A stretch of 64,000 nucleotides of DNA from positions 1,178,001 through 1,242,000 of the forward strand of contig CM053141.1 in the NCBI GenBank assembly GCA_028571685.1, given 5' to 3'. The notes below the pieces were generated by a model. That model did no database searches, had not been told where the DNA came from, and was given only the letters and a program-made list of their open reading frames with translations. Made by a program: the position numbers and the translations under genes. Positions 34,225-45,420 of the stretch are shown here, piece after piece; positions within the stretch are counted from its first letter, which is position 1; each line of letters begins with the position of its first letter. This DNA is from Heterohyrax brucei (taxonomy: Eukaryota; Chordata; Mammalia; Hyracoidea; Procaviidae).

Positions 34225-34600
34225 CACCAAATGTTTGGAAATTAGCAATACACTTTTAAATGCCCCATGAATCAAAGAAGGAAGCACAATGGAAATTTAA
34301 AAACGTTTGGAAATGAATGGTGATTAAAACATAATTTATGCTATGCAGACAAAGCTCTACTTGAAGAGATGTTTATTGGTTTAATTGTATATTCTAGAAA
34401 AGAAAAAGACTGAAAATTAATATGAAAGGATCCATCTTAATACATTAGAAAAAGCACAGCAAATTAAACTCCAAAAAGAGCAAAGGGAGGACATAATAAC
34501 AGCTGAGAGCCGCGAAGGAGCAAATGAATGTGTCACTGAGAAAACAACAGAGCCCCAGATCAGATTTAGAAGAGCTGACAAAAGTGACGGGCACCCCGAA
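34225..34600 (+). mobile_element. Possible L1 ORF2 fragment (sense)
   Basis: A-rich sequence with 'aaagcacagcaaattaaact' and 'gaggacataataacagctga' resembles the sense strand of L1 ORF2. The match is weak. Confidence 0.35.
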
Positions 34601-34769
34601 CCGAGCTGGTTGTTGTTGTGGCCGTTGTCTGTCTGCCGCTGTTGAAGTTCCGAGGAAAAGAAATGCACCGCTGCCGAGAGTGCTGTGGGAAGTACTGATC
34701 TGGAAGAGAACGGAGACTGCACTCGCTGCTCTCCGGTCCGCTCCGACTCAGAGTGAAGCTATGGGACAG

Positions 34770-34878
34770 AGCAGCGCTGCCCCTGAGGCTTTGCGAGAAG
34801 CTGATGGTGGGTTTGAACTGCTGACATTTTGGTCAGCAGAAGTGGCACTAAGTCACTGGGCCACCAGCGCTCCTGTGT
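34770..34878 (-). mobile_element. AfroSINE fragment (antisense)
   Basis: 'tgggtttgaactgctgacat' and 'gggccaccagcgctcctg' are the antisense tRNA-like end. Confidence 0.75.
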
Positions 34879-34880
34879 AG

Positions 34881-37800
34881 GAAGACTTCCCATCCTTGCT
34901 TCTGGAACATTCTGGTTGTTCTTCTAAGAAGAACTTCACAGTATGTTCAATATTCTTCACCAACACCACAATGCAAAGGTGTCAGTTCTTTGCTTTTCCT
35001 TATTCATTGTCTGGCTTTCCCAGGCACACGAGATGATTGAAAGCACCATGGCATGGATCAGGTGCAGTCTAGGTGACATCTTTGATTTTTTAACACTTTA
35101 AAGACATCTTTTGCCCCACACAGTGTGTCTTGTGATTTCCTGACTGCTGCTTCCATGGGTGTTGATTGTGGAACCAAGCAAAGGGACATCCTTGACAACT
35201 TCAGTATTCTCTCCATCTGTCATCATGTTGCTTACGGGTCCAGTCGTGAGAATTTTGGCTTTCTTGATGTTGAGGTATAATCCACAATGAAGTGTATTCT
35301 TTGGTCTTCATCAGTAAGTATTTCAATTTTTCTTCATTTCCAGCAAGCAAGGTTGGGTCATCTGCATGATGCAGGCTGTTAAAGAGTCTTCCTCGAATCC
35401 TGATGTCTTGTTCTCCTTCATGTAATCCAGCTTCTCAGATTATCTCCTCGGCATACAGATTGAAAAGGTATGGTGGAAGCATACAACCCCGATGCACACC
35501 TTTCCTGCCTTCAGATCATGCCACATCTCCTTGTTACTGTTCAAACAAGTGCCTGCTGGTCTATATACAGATTCCTCATGAGCACAATTAAGTGGGCTGA
35601 AATCCTCATCCTTCACGATGTGACACATAACTTGTTGTGATCCACACAGGTGAATGCTTTCTCATGGTCAATGAAACCCAGGTGAACATCTTTCTGGGAT
35701 TATCTGCTTTCAGCCGAGATCCATCTGCCATCAGCAGTGATGTCTGGTTCCACGTCCTCTTCTGAATCCAGCCTGAGGTCTAGCAGTTCCTGTCAACATA
35801 CTGCTGCAACCACTTTTGAATGATCTTCTGGAAAATTCTACTTGTGTGTGGTATTAGTGATACTGTTCAATAATTTTCATATTTGATTGGAAAGTAGGCA
35901 TAAAATATGGATCTCTTCCAGTCAGTTGGCCAGGAAGTTGTCTTCCTCGTTGCCTGGCGTAGATGAGCGAGCACCTCCAGCCTGCACCCACTTGTTGAAA
36001 CATCTCCATTGGTTTTCTGTCGGTCCCTGGAGCCCGCTTTGTCACCAGTGCCTTCGGTGCAGCCTGGACTTCTGCCTTTGGTACCACCCGTTTTTGATCA
36101 CGTGACTGAACACTGACCAGGTCTTTTTGGTACAATGACTTTGTGTATTCCTTCCATGTTCTTTTGATGCTTCTGCCTCACTTATGATTTTCTCCATAGA
36201 ATCCTTTGGTAGAACAACTCAAGGCTTGAGTTTTTTCTTCAGTTTTCAGCTTGAGCAATGCTGAGCATGTTCTTCCCGTTTGGTGTTCTAACTCCGGCTC
36301 TTTGCACATGTCATTATACTTTGTCTCTCAAACCATTCTTTGAAATCTTTTTTTGTGCTTCAGATGAAGGTGTACAGAACAAACCAGTTTCTCATTAAAC
36401 AGTCAGTGCACGTACTGTTTATGACACTGGTCAACAACCCCACAGCGGGTCAGCGCTCTCCCATCTCAACCCTGGGTTCTCCACAGACAGCTGTCCTGTC
36501 CCCTCCTGCCTTCTAGTCCTTGCCCCTGGGTTGGGGTGCTCCTTGGTCTCATTCTGTTTTATGGGCCTGTCTGATGTTCAGCTGAAGGATGACCCTTAGC
36601 AGTGACCTCACTACTGAACTGACAGGGTGTCCAAGGGCCAGACTCTCTGGGTTTCTCTGGTCTGTCAGGCCAACAAGTCTGGTCTGTCTTGTTGAGTTAG
36701 ATTTATATTCTTCATTGTTCTGTAGCTCCATTGGGGGCCTCTGTTGCGATCCCCATCAGCGCAGTCAGTGGCTGTAGCTGGGCACCACGTAGTTGCACTG
36801 GACTTGTTCTGGTGAAGGCCCTGGTAGATGCAATCCCTTAGTCCTTCAGACTGATCTTTCCCTTGTATCTTTAGTTTTCTCCATTCTTCCTCGCTCCCTG
36901 AAGGTTGAGACCCGTGGACCATCCTCCGTGGCTGCTCAAAGGTTTTGAAGACCCCACCTTTGAGATCTGCTGTTTAGCTCTGTCAAGTCAGCGTTTCTCC
37001 ATTTGCTTTAGCTCCTTGATGTTCAAGAACAAGTTTCCGAGTCTCTTCTGACATCCACTTTGATCTTTTCTTTCTTGTCTTTTTAATTACCTCTTGCTTT
37101 CTTAATATATGATATCCATGATCACATTCCACAACTCACCTGGTCTTCATTCACTGGTGTCCAGGGAGTCAAATCTGTTCTTGAGATGATCTCTAAATTC
37201 AGTGGAGATGGACTTCGGCTCTGTGGACTTGTTTAATTTCTGTCAGTTTCAACTTGATCTTGCATATGAGCAATTGGATGGTCTGTTCTGCAGTCAGCTG
37301 CTGGCCTTATTCTGACTGATGAGACTCAGCTTTCCGTCGTTTCTTTCCACAAATGCAATAGGTCTGATTCCTGTGCTCCACCTGGTGAGGTCCATGTCAA
37401 TGGTTACTGTTTGTGTGGCTGAAAAAAAGATATTTGCCGTGAAGAAGTTGTTAGTCTTGCAAAATCCTGTCTTGTGATTGTAGGCATTGTCTCCATCATC
37501 AAGGTCATGTTTTCCAACGGCCAGTCCTTCTTTGTTTTCAATTTTCCCTTCAAATCACCAGTAATTATCAGTGCATCCTGATTGCATGTTTGATCTGTTT
37601 CAGACAGAAGAAGCTGGTCAAAGTGTTTAATTTCTTCATCTTTGACCTCAGTGGTTGGGAATAAATTTGGATGATGGTCCAGTTAACTGGTTGTCTTTGT
37701 AGTTATTTGGATATTATTTTGTCACTGAAACATTGCATTCCATATAGATGGTGAATCGGTTTTTTTTTTGACAATGAAGCCAGTGCCATTCCTCTTCCAG

Positions 37801-38020
37801 TTGTCATGCCCAGCATAGTAGACCATGTGGCTGTCTGACTCAAAATGGGCAATACTGGCCCATTTCAGTTCCCTAACACTGAGGGTATGGATGTTTATGT
37901 GTTCCATTTCATTTTTGAAGATTTCCAGCTTTCCTAGATTTGTACTGCATACATTCCCTGTTCCAATATTAAATGGATCTTTGTAGCTGTTCCTTTTCAT
38001 TTTGTGTCATACCTAAGCTG
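34881..38020 (-). mobile_element. Nearly full-length RTE LINE (antisense), split by an L1
   Basis: The element runs from the region behind the reverse transcriptase (34881) to the start of the endonuclease (near 38020). The 3' tail of about 230 bases and the 5' UTR are missing. The reverse transcriptase motif reads HADD in translation near 35360. The endonuclease part at 37722-38000 (minus) gives IHTLSVRELKWASIAHFESD and VYYAGHDNWKRNGTGFIVKK. An L1 3' end with target-site duplication interrupts it at 36349-36957. Frames are broken in several places. Confidence 0.9.
36349..36957 (-). mobile_element. L1 3'-UTR insertion in RTE (antisense)
   Basis: It begins with a T-run and 'cagatgaaggtgtacagaac' and runs to 'aaggttttgaagacccc', an L1 3' UTR of an elephant-type family as I recall it. 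The flanks 'ctttgaaatct' (36338-36348) and 'ctttgagatct' (36958-36968) are an 11-bp target-site duplication with one mismatch. Confidence 0.88.
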
Positions 38021-38065
38021 AATAGTGCTAGATTTGTTAACGAGATGAAATCCATGATTAAAACT

Positions 38066-38205
38066 AAAATGAGAAGACCCTTGGTGAGACGGACTGACAC
38101 AGTGACTGCAACAACGGGCGTCAGGCCAGTGGCGACCGTGAGGACAGCGTGGGGTGGCTCTGGGTTGGCACCTCCTCAGTGGCACCTACAGCGGTCACAA
38201 GAGTC
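38066..38205 (+). mobile_element. RTE LINE 3' terminal fragment (sense)
   Basis: 'agacggactgacacagtgac' and the end 'cagtggcacctacagcgg' are the last ~140 bases of an RTE in sense orientation. Confidence 0.65.
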
Positions 38206-38666
38206 TGTGGCCAGCTGTGTTGGCCACAGCTGACCACACCGCCTGTCTTATCCTGCCTGTTTCTCGCAGCGTGGCTTTGCCACTACCCTGCCACCAAGAG
38301 CAGCCTGTCGATCGCTCCTCTTGACTTCGGATGAGCCCTGTCGCTGCTCCGACCAAGCGGACCTCAAGGGGCCTGCTCCCGGCGCTGCCTGTCCTGACCC
38401 AGCAGCTTCGGCTTCCTGCTTCCTGGAAGCTCGTCCTGTAAGGACTGTGGTCGCTGCGGGACCCCCGTGCTCTGAGAAGCGAAGCCGTATGAGGAGACCC
38501 TGAGAAGTGGGAAACGATGTTGGGGGGCCAGTGGACGGGCGTGAAAGAGGGCGAGAGACGGAGGAGGGAACTCGTTCCTTTGAGAGGCTGCACTTCACTG
38601 TGGGGTCAGAAGAGGGCGCCATGGAACTAGGAACGCTGCCCTCGGGTTCCTCATGACGGGGGACTA

Positions 38667-38867
38667 GTGACCGTTCCTGTACAAAGCTACTGGAAAAAGA
38701 AAATAGAAAACGGTGTCAAAAAACTTTCAGCGAATAAAAATTCTTTCTCCTCAAAAAACCCAACCCTGAAGCCAAAGAAAATTGTAGCACAACATTCCAA
38801 ATTGAATGAAATATTCTCAAATAGTCATTTGAAGATTTTAAAAAGAAAACTACTTAGAGTCAGAAAT
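38667..38867 (+). pseudogene. Unidentified coding-like sequence, left part
   Basis: The open frame reads VPVQSYWKKKIENGVKKLSA and KPKKIVAQHSKLNEIFSNSH: Lys/Ser/Asn-rich, compositionally like a nuclear protein and unlike the L1 and RTE proteins nearby. It is cut at 38868 by a sense RTE. A similar style of sequence resumes at 39234. I do not recognise the protein. It may be part of a processed pseudogene, or chance. Confidence 0.3.
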
Positions 38868-39233
38868 TAAAAAAGAAGAACAGTGCTGGAGAAGAGTATT
38901 GAATATCCCACGGACTGCCAGGAGAACACACAGAGCTGTCCTGGAAGATGTGCAGCCAGGGTCCTCCTTGGAAGCAAAGATGACAAGACTGCATCTTACA
39001 TACTTTGGATGTGTTGTCAGTAGAGACCAGTCCTGGAGAAGGACATTGTGCTTGGTAGAGTGGAGAGTCAGCAAACAAGAAGACCCCTGATGAGATGGGT
39101 TGACACGGGGGCCGCAACAGTGGGCTCCAGCAGAGCAACGACTGTGGGAATGGTGCCCGACGGGGCTGTTTTTGTTGTCTCATCCACCAATTTGCTGTGA
39201 GTTCATGCAACTTGATGGTACCCGACAACAGCA
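38868..39233 (+). mobile_element. RTE LINE 3' end (sense)
   Basis: 'gaagagtattgaatatccca', 'catactttggatgtgttgtc' and the tail 'gatggtacccgacaacagc' follow the RTE 3' order. No clear target-site duplication is visible. Confidence 0.88.
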
Positions 39234-39505
39234 GTTACATTTTTCAAGAGCAGCACGCAAAAGAAAGTCACAGTGAGGCAGCATTTAAAGAAACTAAGGA
39301 AACAGTGCAAGTTAAGAAGATTACATCCAGCCAAGCTGGCTTGAAGGCATCCAAGTTCCAGTTCCGCAGTTTAAATGTTCAGAAACTCAGGAAATACTCT
39401 ATCTGCTCACAAGCCACTGTCAAAGTAGCTACTGAAGGGGATGTTTCAGCCAACCAGCGAACAGCTGGGGAAATTCCTGCAAAAGGACCAGTGGGGGCAA
39501 TCTGA
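39234..39505 (+). pseudogene. Unidentified coding-like sequence, right part
   Basis: The frame reads FQEQHAKESHSEAAFKETKE, then SQAGLKASKFQFRSLNVQKL, and ends at a stop at 39503-39505. It has the composition of a real protein but no domain I can name. It is not in the same frame as the left part. It could be a processed pseudogene interrupted by the RTE at 38868, and I am not sure of that. Confidence 0.3.
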
Positions 39506-41204
39506 TACATTTTGTTGTTAATTTAAGATTAAACAAGGGTGGAAACTCTCACAGATGAAGAATATGGAAAAGTCATGCTCTGAGGAAGTTGAGAAAAATT
39601 ACTAAAAATGTTGAGAGGTTGTTGTATAGTTGATAGGTCAAAGAATACCACTAACACTACCAGTAAGGTGGCAGGATGTCAGGAGGGAAGGAGATTAAAG
39701 ACACTACAAAAGACCCACACATAAAGGCAATCACTACAACGAACAAACCGCCCTTTCCTAGCAACAACAACAAAAACCTGAAAAATGCAAAAATGGTGTT
39801 ATCACGGTGTCACAAAGTTATGTTTGTGCCAGTTTTCCCTGTTGCGGGAGCAGCTCTCTCTTGATGTTGGGCTGCTTGCACAGTCCTGGGGAGATGGTGA
39901 TGTGTGCCCATTCTGAACGCTTTGTTTCTCTCTATTATCTTCAAATTCTCTTGTCTCCTGTTGGCAGTTTGAGGTTTTATGAACAACTGTTTTTCTTAAA
40001 ATTTGCTGGAACTGGTACTTTTTTATTGTTATAGTTTCAAAGAGATCATTTCCAGTTTTGCTTATCCTCTCTGAATTACTCATGAATAAAGGATATTCCA
40101 TTGCAGAACTGTTTGTAGCAGTTTCAGTGCTGTTGTGTTCATGGTCAACTGGTCTGGAAAATCTTTGACAGAGAGGGGGAATTTTTAGTCACCAGGTGCA
40201 AGGAGTCAAATGGTGTGATTAGTTTGCTTTTTCCCTTATCTGGTCTGCTCTTAAAAATGTTGTGATGGCAGGTGACATGGTGCAAGGCACTTAATTTTCC
40301 TGTTCTTATTCAATACATGAAGTGAAGACCTCGGTGCCTGCTTCCTCTCTAATTTAATTAGTAAAGAATTCTGAAAAGCAGGCTTCTAATAAGAAAGGTG
40401 TTATAATTATTATAACTGTGTTTTAATTAATCTATTAAGACACTGGTTGATAGATTTGATATTTGTGGTTGAAATCAGGTGGAATAGTGCCCTCTGAAGT
40501 CTGTTCTATACGCACAGTGTCTGGGTTGGGATGAGGTTAGACACCGTGGAAGTGTTATCCTCCAGGGTTTCAAACCTTCAGCAGCCTCTCCAGTCTTTTT
40601 TTTAGTGGCATTTGGTGAAGAACAGAAGATTGGTCTTTAGATTTGTAGGTCAATTTGTATCATCTGAGGTTATGAGATAATAATCCAACTGTATTTTATA
40701 ATGATCTTCTAAGATTGATTCTGCTTTTAATAGACATTGGGTTATATTTATTTCCTTGAACTCTTTGCCATTACTTTTTCCAAAATTAAACACACATACA
40801 TGAACAGCATTTTGAAAGGGCAATGTTAGAATTTCTGAGGCATGCATAAATATGGGATGCAATAAGCAGAACTGCAATACACTGTAGCAGCCAGAAGTGC
40901 TAGTTGTGATCACGTCTGGTGCTTTATTTAAGTCAGTGTTCACAATACTGTGTAAAGTGGTAAAATATTTTGAAGAAAACTAGAAAGTGGAGCATAATTG
41001 ATGCAAAGATACAATTTACCTGCTCCTGAGCACTAATCATTGGCAATGGTTTATTATAATTATCCCAAATGAAAAGGAAGACAGAGTATTGGTTTTTGGT
41101 TATTCTGTGAGCCATCACCCTTTAAAAATATAGTATTGTTGCAGCCTATTTTTACATTAGCATTGCATGATACAGAAAGTAATGGTAAAAATGATTCCTC
41201 TATT
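39506..41204. other. AT-rich intergenic stretch, nothing recognised
   Basis: No long frame or repeat family was recognised. Parts could be strongly decayed L1. Confidence 0.35.
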
Positions 41205-42555
41205 TAAGGGGAAATTCCGACTCGACGGCACTTGGCCTGGCTAGAGACAATACAATAAACCCTATTAGCAGTCATTTCTACTGCCCCCTTTTCCCAGCCC
41301 TTGGAAACAACTGATCTGTCTTCTGCCTCTGTAGAGTTCCTTATTCTGGGTATTTTGTATAAAGGGAATCATACAGTATGTGAGCTTGTGTGTCTGGCTT
41401 CTTTTGCTTAGCGTAATTTTTCCTGTGTTCCATTCCTTTTTATTGGGGAATAATATTCCTCTGTGTGGGTATCCGATGGCACTTGGCTTGGCGTGTGGGT
41501 ATACCACAATTTGTTTATCCATTCATCAGCTGGACATTGGAATTACTTCTGCTTTTTGGCTGTGACGAATCATGATTCTCTGAACATTCATGTACAAGTT
41601 TTTCTGTGAACGTACATTTTCAGTTCTTTTGGGTAACATGTGGGAGTCTAACTGCTGGATAATATGGTAATCCTGTGTTTGACTTTTTGAGAAAGGGAGC
41701 TGCTGTCCCAAGTGGCTGCACCATTTTACAGTCCCACCAGCCACATACAGGGTTCTAGTTTCTCCACATCCTAGTCAGCACTTGTCACTGTCCATGGTCC
41801 TGATCAGAGCCATCCTCAGGGGTATGAAGTAATGTCTCACTGTGGCTCTGATTTGCAGCTGCCTCATGCCTCATGCCGAGCACCTTTTCATGGCTCCATG
41901 CGCCATTTATGTCTATTCCTCAGAGAAGCGTTTCTTCAAATCATTTAGCCATTTTTAGATTGTGTAATTTGTCTTTTTATTGTTATGCTTTAAGAGTTCT
42001 TTATATATTCAAGGTAATGAACCCCTATCAGACATATGATTTGTAAATATTTTATACCAGTCAATGGACTGTCTTTTCCCTTATTTGGTAATGTCCTTTG
42101 AAGCACAGAAGTTTTTAAGTTTGATGCTTTTCAGTTACCTATTTTTTCTCTTGTTTGTGCTTGTGGTGTGTTGCTTAAGAAATAGCTGTCTAATTGACAC
42201 CTACAAAGATTTATCCCCATGTTTTCTTATAAGAGCTTTGTAGTTTTAGCTCTCATGTTGAGCTCTGTGAGCCACTTTGAGTTACCTTTTGTATATGGGC
42301 TGAAGTCTGGTCCAGCTTCATTCTTTTGTTTATAGAAATCCAGTTGTTCCAGTGCCAACTGTTGAAAAGACTATTTTGTTCCTGTTGACTTATCTTTGTT
42401 CTCTGGCCAAAACTCAGTTGACCATAAATATACCAGTTTACTTCTGAACTGTCTTATCTAGGGTCACTATGAGTCAGACACGACTCGACGGCTTTGGGTT
42501 TCGTTTTTTTCTGAACTGTCGGTTTTATTCTATTGATCTGTGTATCTATCCTATG

Positions 42556-42968
42556 CCAGTAAGGAAACTAAGAAAAGACCAAAATTGATGTCAGAAGAGA
42601 GTGGAACTTGGTCTTGAACGTTGAGCAGCTAAAGCAAAAGGAAGAAAGGATGATGTAATGTAACTAAACAGAAGACTTCAAAGGCTGTTCAGGAAGACAA
42701 AGTAAAGAATTGCGACGATGTGCACAAAGACCTGGAAGCAGAAAACCAAAAGTGGGAAACATGCATGGCCTTTTTCAAGCTGAAAGAATTGACGAACAGA
42801 TTCAAGCCTTGAGCTGCAATATTGAAGGATTTTATCGGGAAAACGTTACACAACACAAGAAGCATCAAAAGAAGATGGAAGGAATGCACAGTGTCACTAT
42901 ATCAAAAAGAACTGGTCAACATGCAACCATTTCAGGAGGTAGCATTTGATCTGGAATTGATGGTACTG
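42556..42968 (+). mobile_element. RTE LINE fragment (sense) inside L1
   Basis: 'agaaaagaccaaaattgatg', 'gagcagctaaagcaaaagga' and 'gcatcaaaagaagatggaag' follow the RTE order between the endonuclease and reverse transcriptase domains. Truncated at both ends. Confidence 0.85.
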
Positions 42969-43264
42969 TTTATTGCTAGTCTATAGAAATACGATAGATT
43001 CGTATATATATTGATGTTCTATCCTGCAAACTTGCTGGACTCATTTATTAGCCATACTAGGTCACTTGTGTGGTCATTTAGGATTGTCTCTATGTGGCAT
43101 CATGTTACAGAGTCTGAAAGCCTTGTATTGATTGATCAGTTGCCGAAAGGACCAGGCCAGAACCTCTGCTACAAAGTTAAATGGAAGTAGCCAGAGTGGA
43201 CAGCTTTGTCTTGCTTCTGATCTTAGAGAAAAAGCTTTCAGTCTTTCCCCATTAAGTATAATGT

Positions 43265-43425
43265 TAAAACCCACTGCCTCTGTGTCAATTCTGACTCATA
43301 GTGACCCTAGAGGACAGAGTAGAAGTGCTCCATAGAGCTTCCAGTGAGCGGCTGGGGGATTGGAACTGCTGACCTTTTAGTTAGCAGATGCGGCGCGTGA
43401 GTACTACACCACCAGGGTTGCCCAG
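43265..43425 (-). mobile_element. AfroSINE copy (antisense)
   Basis: 'aacccactgcctctgtgtca', 'gaccttttagttagcagatg' and 'gtactacaccaccagggttg' are in full antisense order. Confidence 0.92.
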
Positions 43426-43584
43426 TATGACCTTTGAATTTTTTCGTATGTGTTCTTTACTGAGATGAGGAAGCTCCTTTCTCTTCCTACTTTGTTGTGT
43501 TGTTACCATGAAACAGTGTTAGATTTTGTCAAATGCCTTTTCTGTAGCTAGTGAGATGGTCTTGTGTTTTTTGTCCTTTGTTCT

Positions 43585-44726
43585 CCTGGTGAAATGAATT
43601 CCCGTGTGTGGCCTTTTGCCTTGGTTCTCTGAATAAATGTCTTGAAAGATTCAGCCTAAGCTGTTAGGAGTTACCCTTGCTCTAGTTTTCTACCCCAGAG
43701 GGTAAGTTACTTTTGTTGGGTTGGCTGTCCTCTCCTGGGTGAGCTATACGTCACTTGGTTTTGATACTTTTTGACAAGCCCTGGGCTGCAGCCTGCCTGG
43801 TGGTTGGTATGTGCCTTGCAGGGATTGGTGGACATACTTACGCAAATGAAGTGACTGCTGTCTGCTATTCAAATGAAGCATCTGTGACCTACCAAGAAGG
43901 GACTGTTTGTGGCCCTGGTGGGAGGGCCATGACTGAAATTGATGAGCTTGCTTACATATGCATCCAGCCTCCTAGAGGTAGACAGAGACAGAAAGAAGAA
44001 GGAAGGAGAAAGGAGAAAAGGCAAGGAGAAGGGGAAGGTGAGAGAGGAGAATGGGAGACCTCCTCAAACAGCTGTGACCCAGGTGAAGGGCTGTATCGCT
44101 GAAGAGAGGAAGAGGCCTGAAAGGGGCCCTGCGGCCGAGCTAGTGCTCGGTGTGCAGCTAAGAAAGCTGAACAAAACTGCTGCACTGGCTCTGAGCTGGC
44201 TCAGTTAGCACTGGAGGGGCCAACAGCATGCAGGGCTGTCCTCAGGGTGCTAGGAGGAGCCTGCCTGAGGGTCTGAGAGGAGGCCTGTCTTCAGGGGGCT
44301 GAAGAAGGCTTGTCCAGAGGGGCTGAGGGGAGGCCTGTCCTGAGGGGATTAAGAGGAGGCCTGTCCCGAAGGGCTGAGAGGAGGCCTTGCCTGAGTGGGC
44401 TGAGAGGAGCTGAGAGAGCTGGCGTGCACGGGTGAGGGGAGGAGAGTGCTCTCTGCCTGCTCGGGACTTGGCCTGCCTGCTGCCTGATCCTGACCCCAGG
44501 CGGAACCTAGTTACTTCCTTAAGCAACTGCTTCACTGTACACACGGTCTGTGGGTCCTCCATGCCATTACCGTGAATTATCGAACCCAGGAAACAAGTAG
44601 ACAGTGTCACGGGAGGGACGGCTTGTGTCAGAACTGGTTGGAAGGTTGGACTGAGGAGGTACGTCTGACCTCTGCCTCATGGGAATTGGCTTTGTGCTGA
44701 TTCTTATATTGGAACTTACTGGTACA
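43585..44726. mobile_element. Unclassified 1.14-kb insertion with 5-bp flanking duplication
   Basis: It separates two adjacent parts of an antisense L1, and 'gttct' stands on both sides (43580-43584 and 44727-44731). It contains a purine-rich block (43982-44060) and a 25-bp minisatellite (44235-44415). An 'aataaa' lies near 43632. A 5-bp duplication fits an LTR element or a DNA transposon, but I cannot name the family. Confidence 0.45.
44235..44415. repeat. 25-bp minisatellite, about 6 copies
   Basis: 'gaggaggcctgtc' variants recur with AGGC at 44281, 44306, 44331, 44357 and 44382, a period of 25-26 bases. Confidence 0.85.
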
Positions 44727-44937
44727 GTTCTATGAATGTGGTGTGTAGCATTGATTGAGTTTTGCATATTGAACCAACTTGGCATTCCTGGGATAAATCC
44801 CACTGGGTAGTGATGAGTAATAGTTTTGTGTGTCTCTGGTCTCAGTTTGTTAGGATTTTTCTGAGGATTTCTGTATCTGTGTTCAGAAGAGACATTCGTC
44901 TGTGGTTTTATTATGTTTTTTGTATCCTTTCAAACCA

Positions 44938-45130
44938 GCTGCACTGAGCTGACTCTGAGTCAAGGCCTCCCGTGTGTGTCACAGTGGAACTACACTCCGC
45001 ATGGCTTCCAGGCATGGTTTTTCAGAAGCAGATTGCTGGGAATTTCTGCCTCGGTAGCTCTGATGGACTTGAACTTGCAGCTTTTCAATAGCAGCTGAGA
45101 GTGGTGAGTGTTTGTGCTGCCCAGGAACTC
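44938..45130 (-). mobile_element. Diverged AfroSINE-related copy (antisense)
   Basis: 'gctgcactgagctgactctg', 'ggacttgaacttgcagcttt' and the long middle with 'agaagcagattgctggg' resemble the longer AfroSINE subtype seen at 55648. Confidence 0.6.
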
Positions 45131-45420
45131 CTCCCTCCTCTTAGAACCAGGGCAGTGCTGCTCTCATGAAACAGGTTAGGAAGTAGTCATTCCTCTAGTA
45201 TTTTTGAAAGAATTTATAAGGAAATGTTATAAATTCTTCTTCAAACGCTTGGTAGAATTCACCAGTGAGGGCATCTGATTACCTGATTCTTTTCTAAGAA
45301 AATAAAATCTGTTTTTTAGTTTTAAATCTGTCAGAGTCAACAAATGAAGAGTCTGTTTCTTGTTTGTGTCCTCAGTAGCTTGTTCATTTCATTGTCTTTA
45401 AAAATAACTCAGTTTCTGTA

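Larger units (their letters stand above)
41245..45420 (-). mobile_element. Long old L1 (antisense), broken by four or more insertions
   Basis: Antisense L1 landmarks appear in order: 3' region 'aagggaatcatacagtatgt' (41363), ORF2 end 'tttacagtcccaccagccac' (41727), mid ORF2 'gttagattttgtcaaatgcc' (43519), and reverse transcriptase region 'ggcattcctgggataaatcc' (44780). Interruptions are an AfroSINE tail (42455-42510), an RTE (42556-42968), an AfroSINE (43265-43425), an unclassified insertion (43585-44726) and another SINE (44938-45130). Confidence 0.75.
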
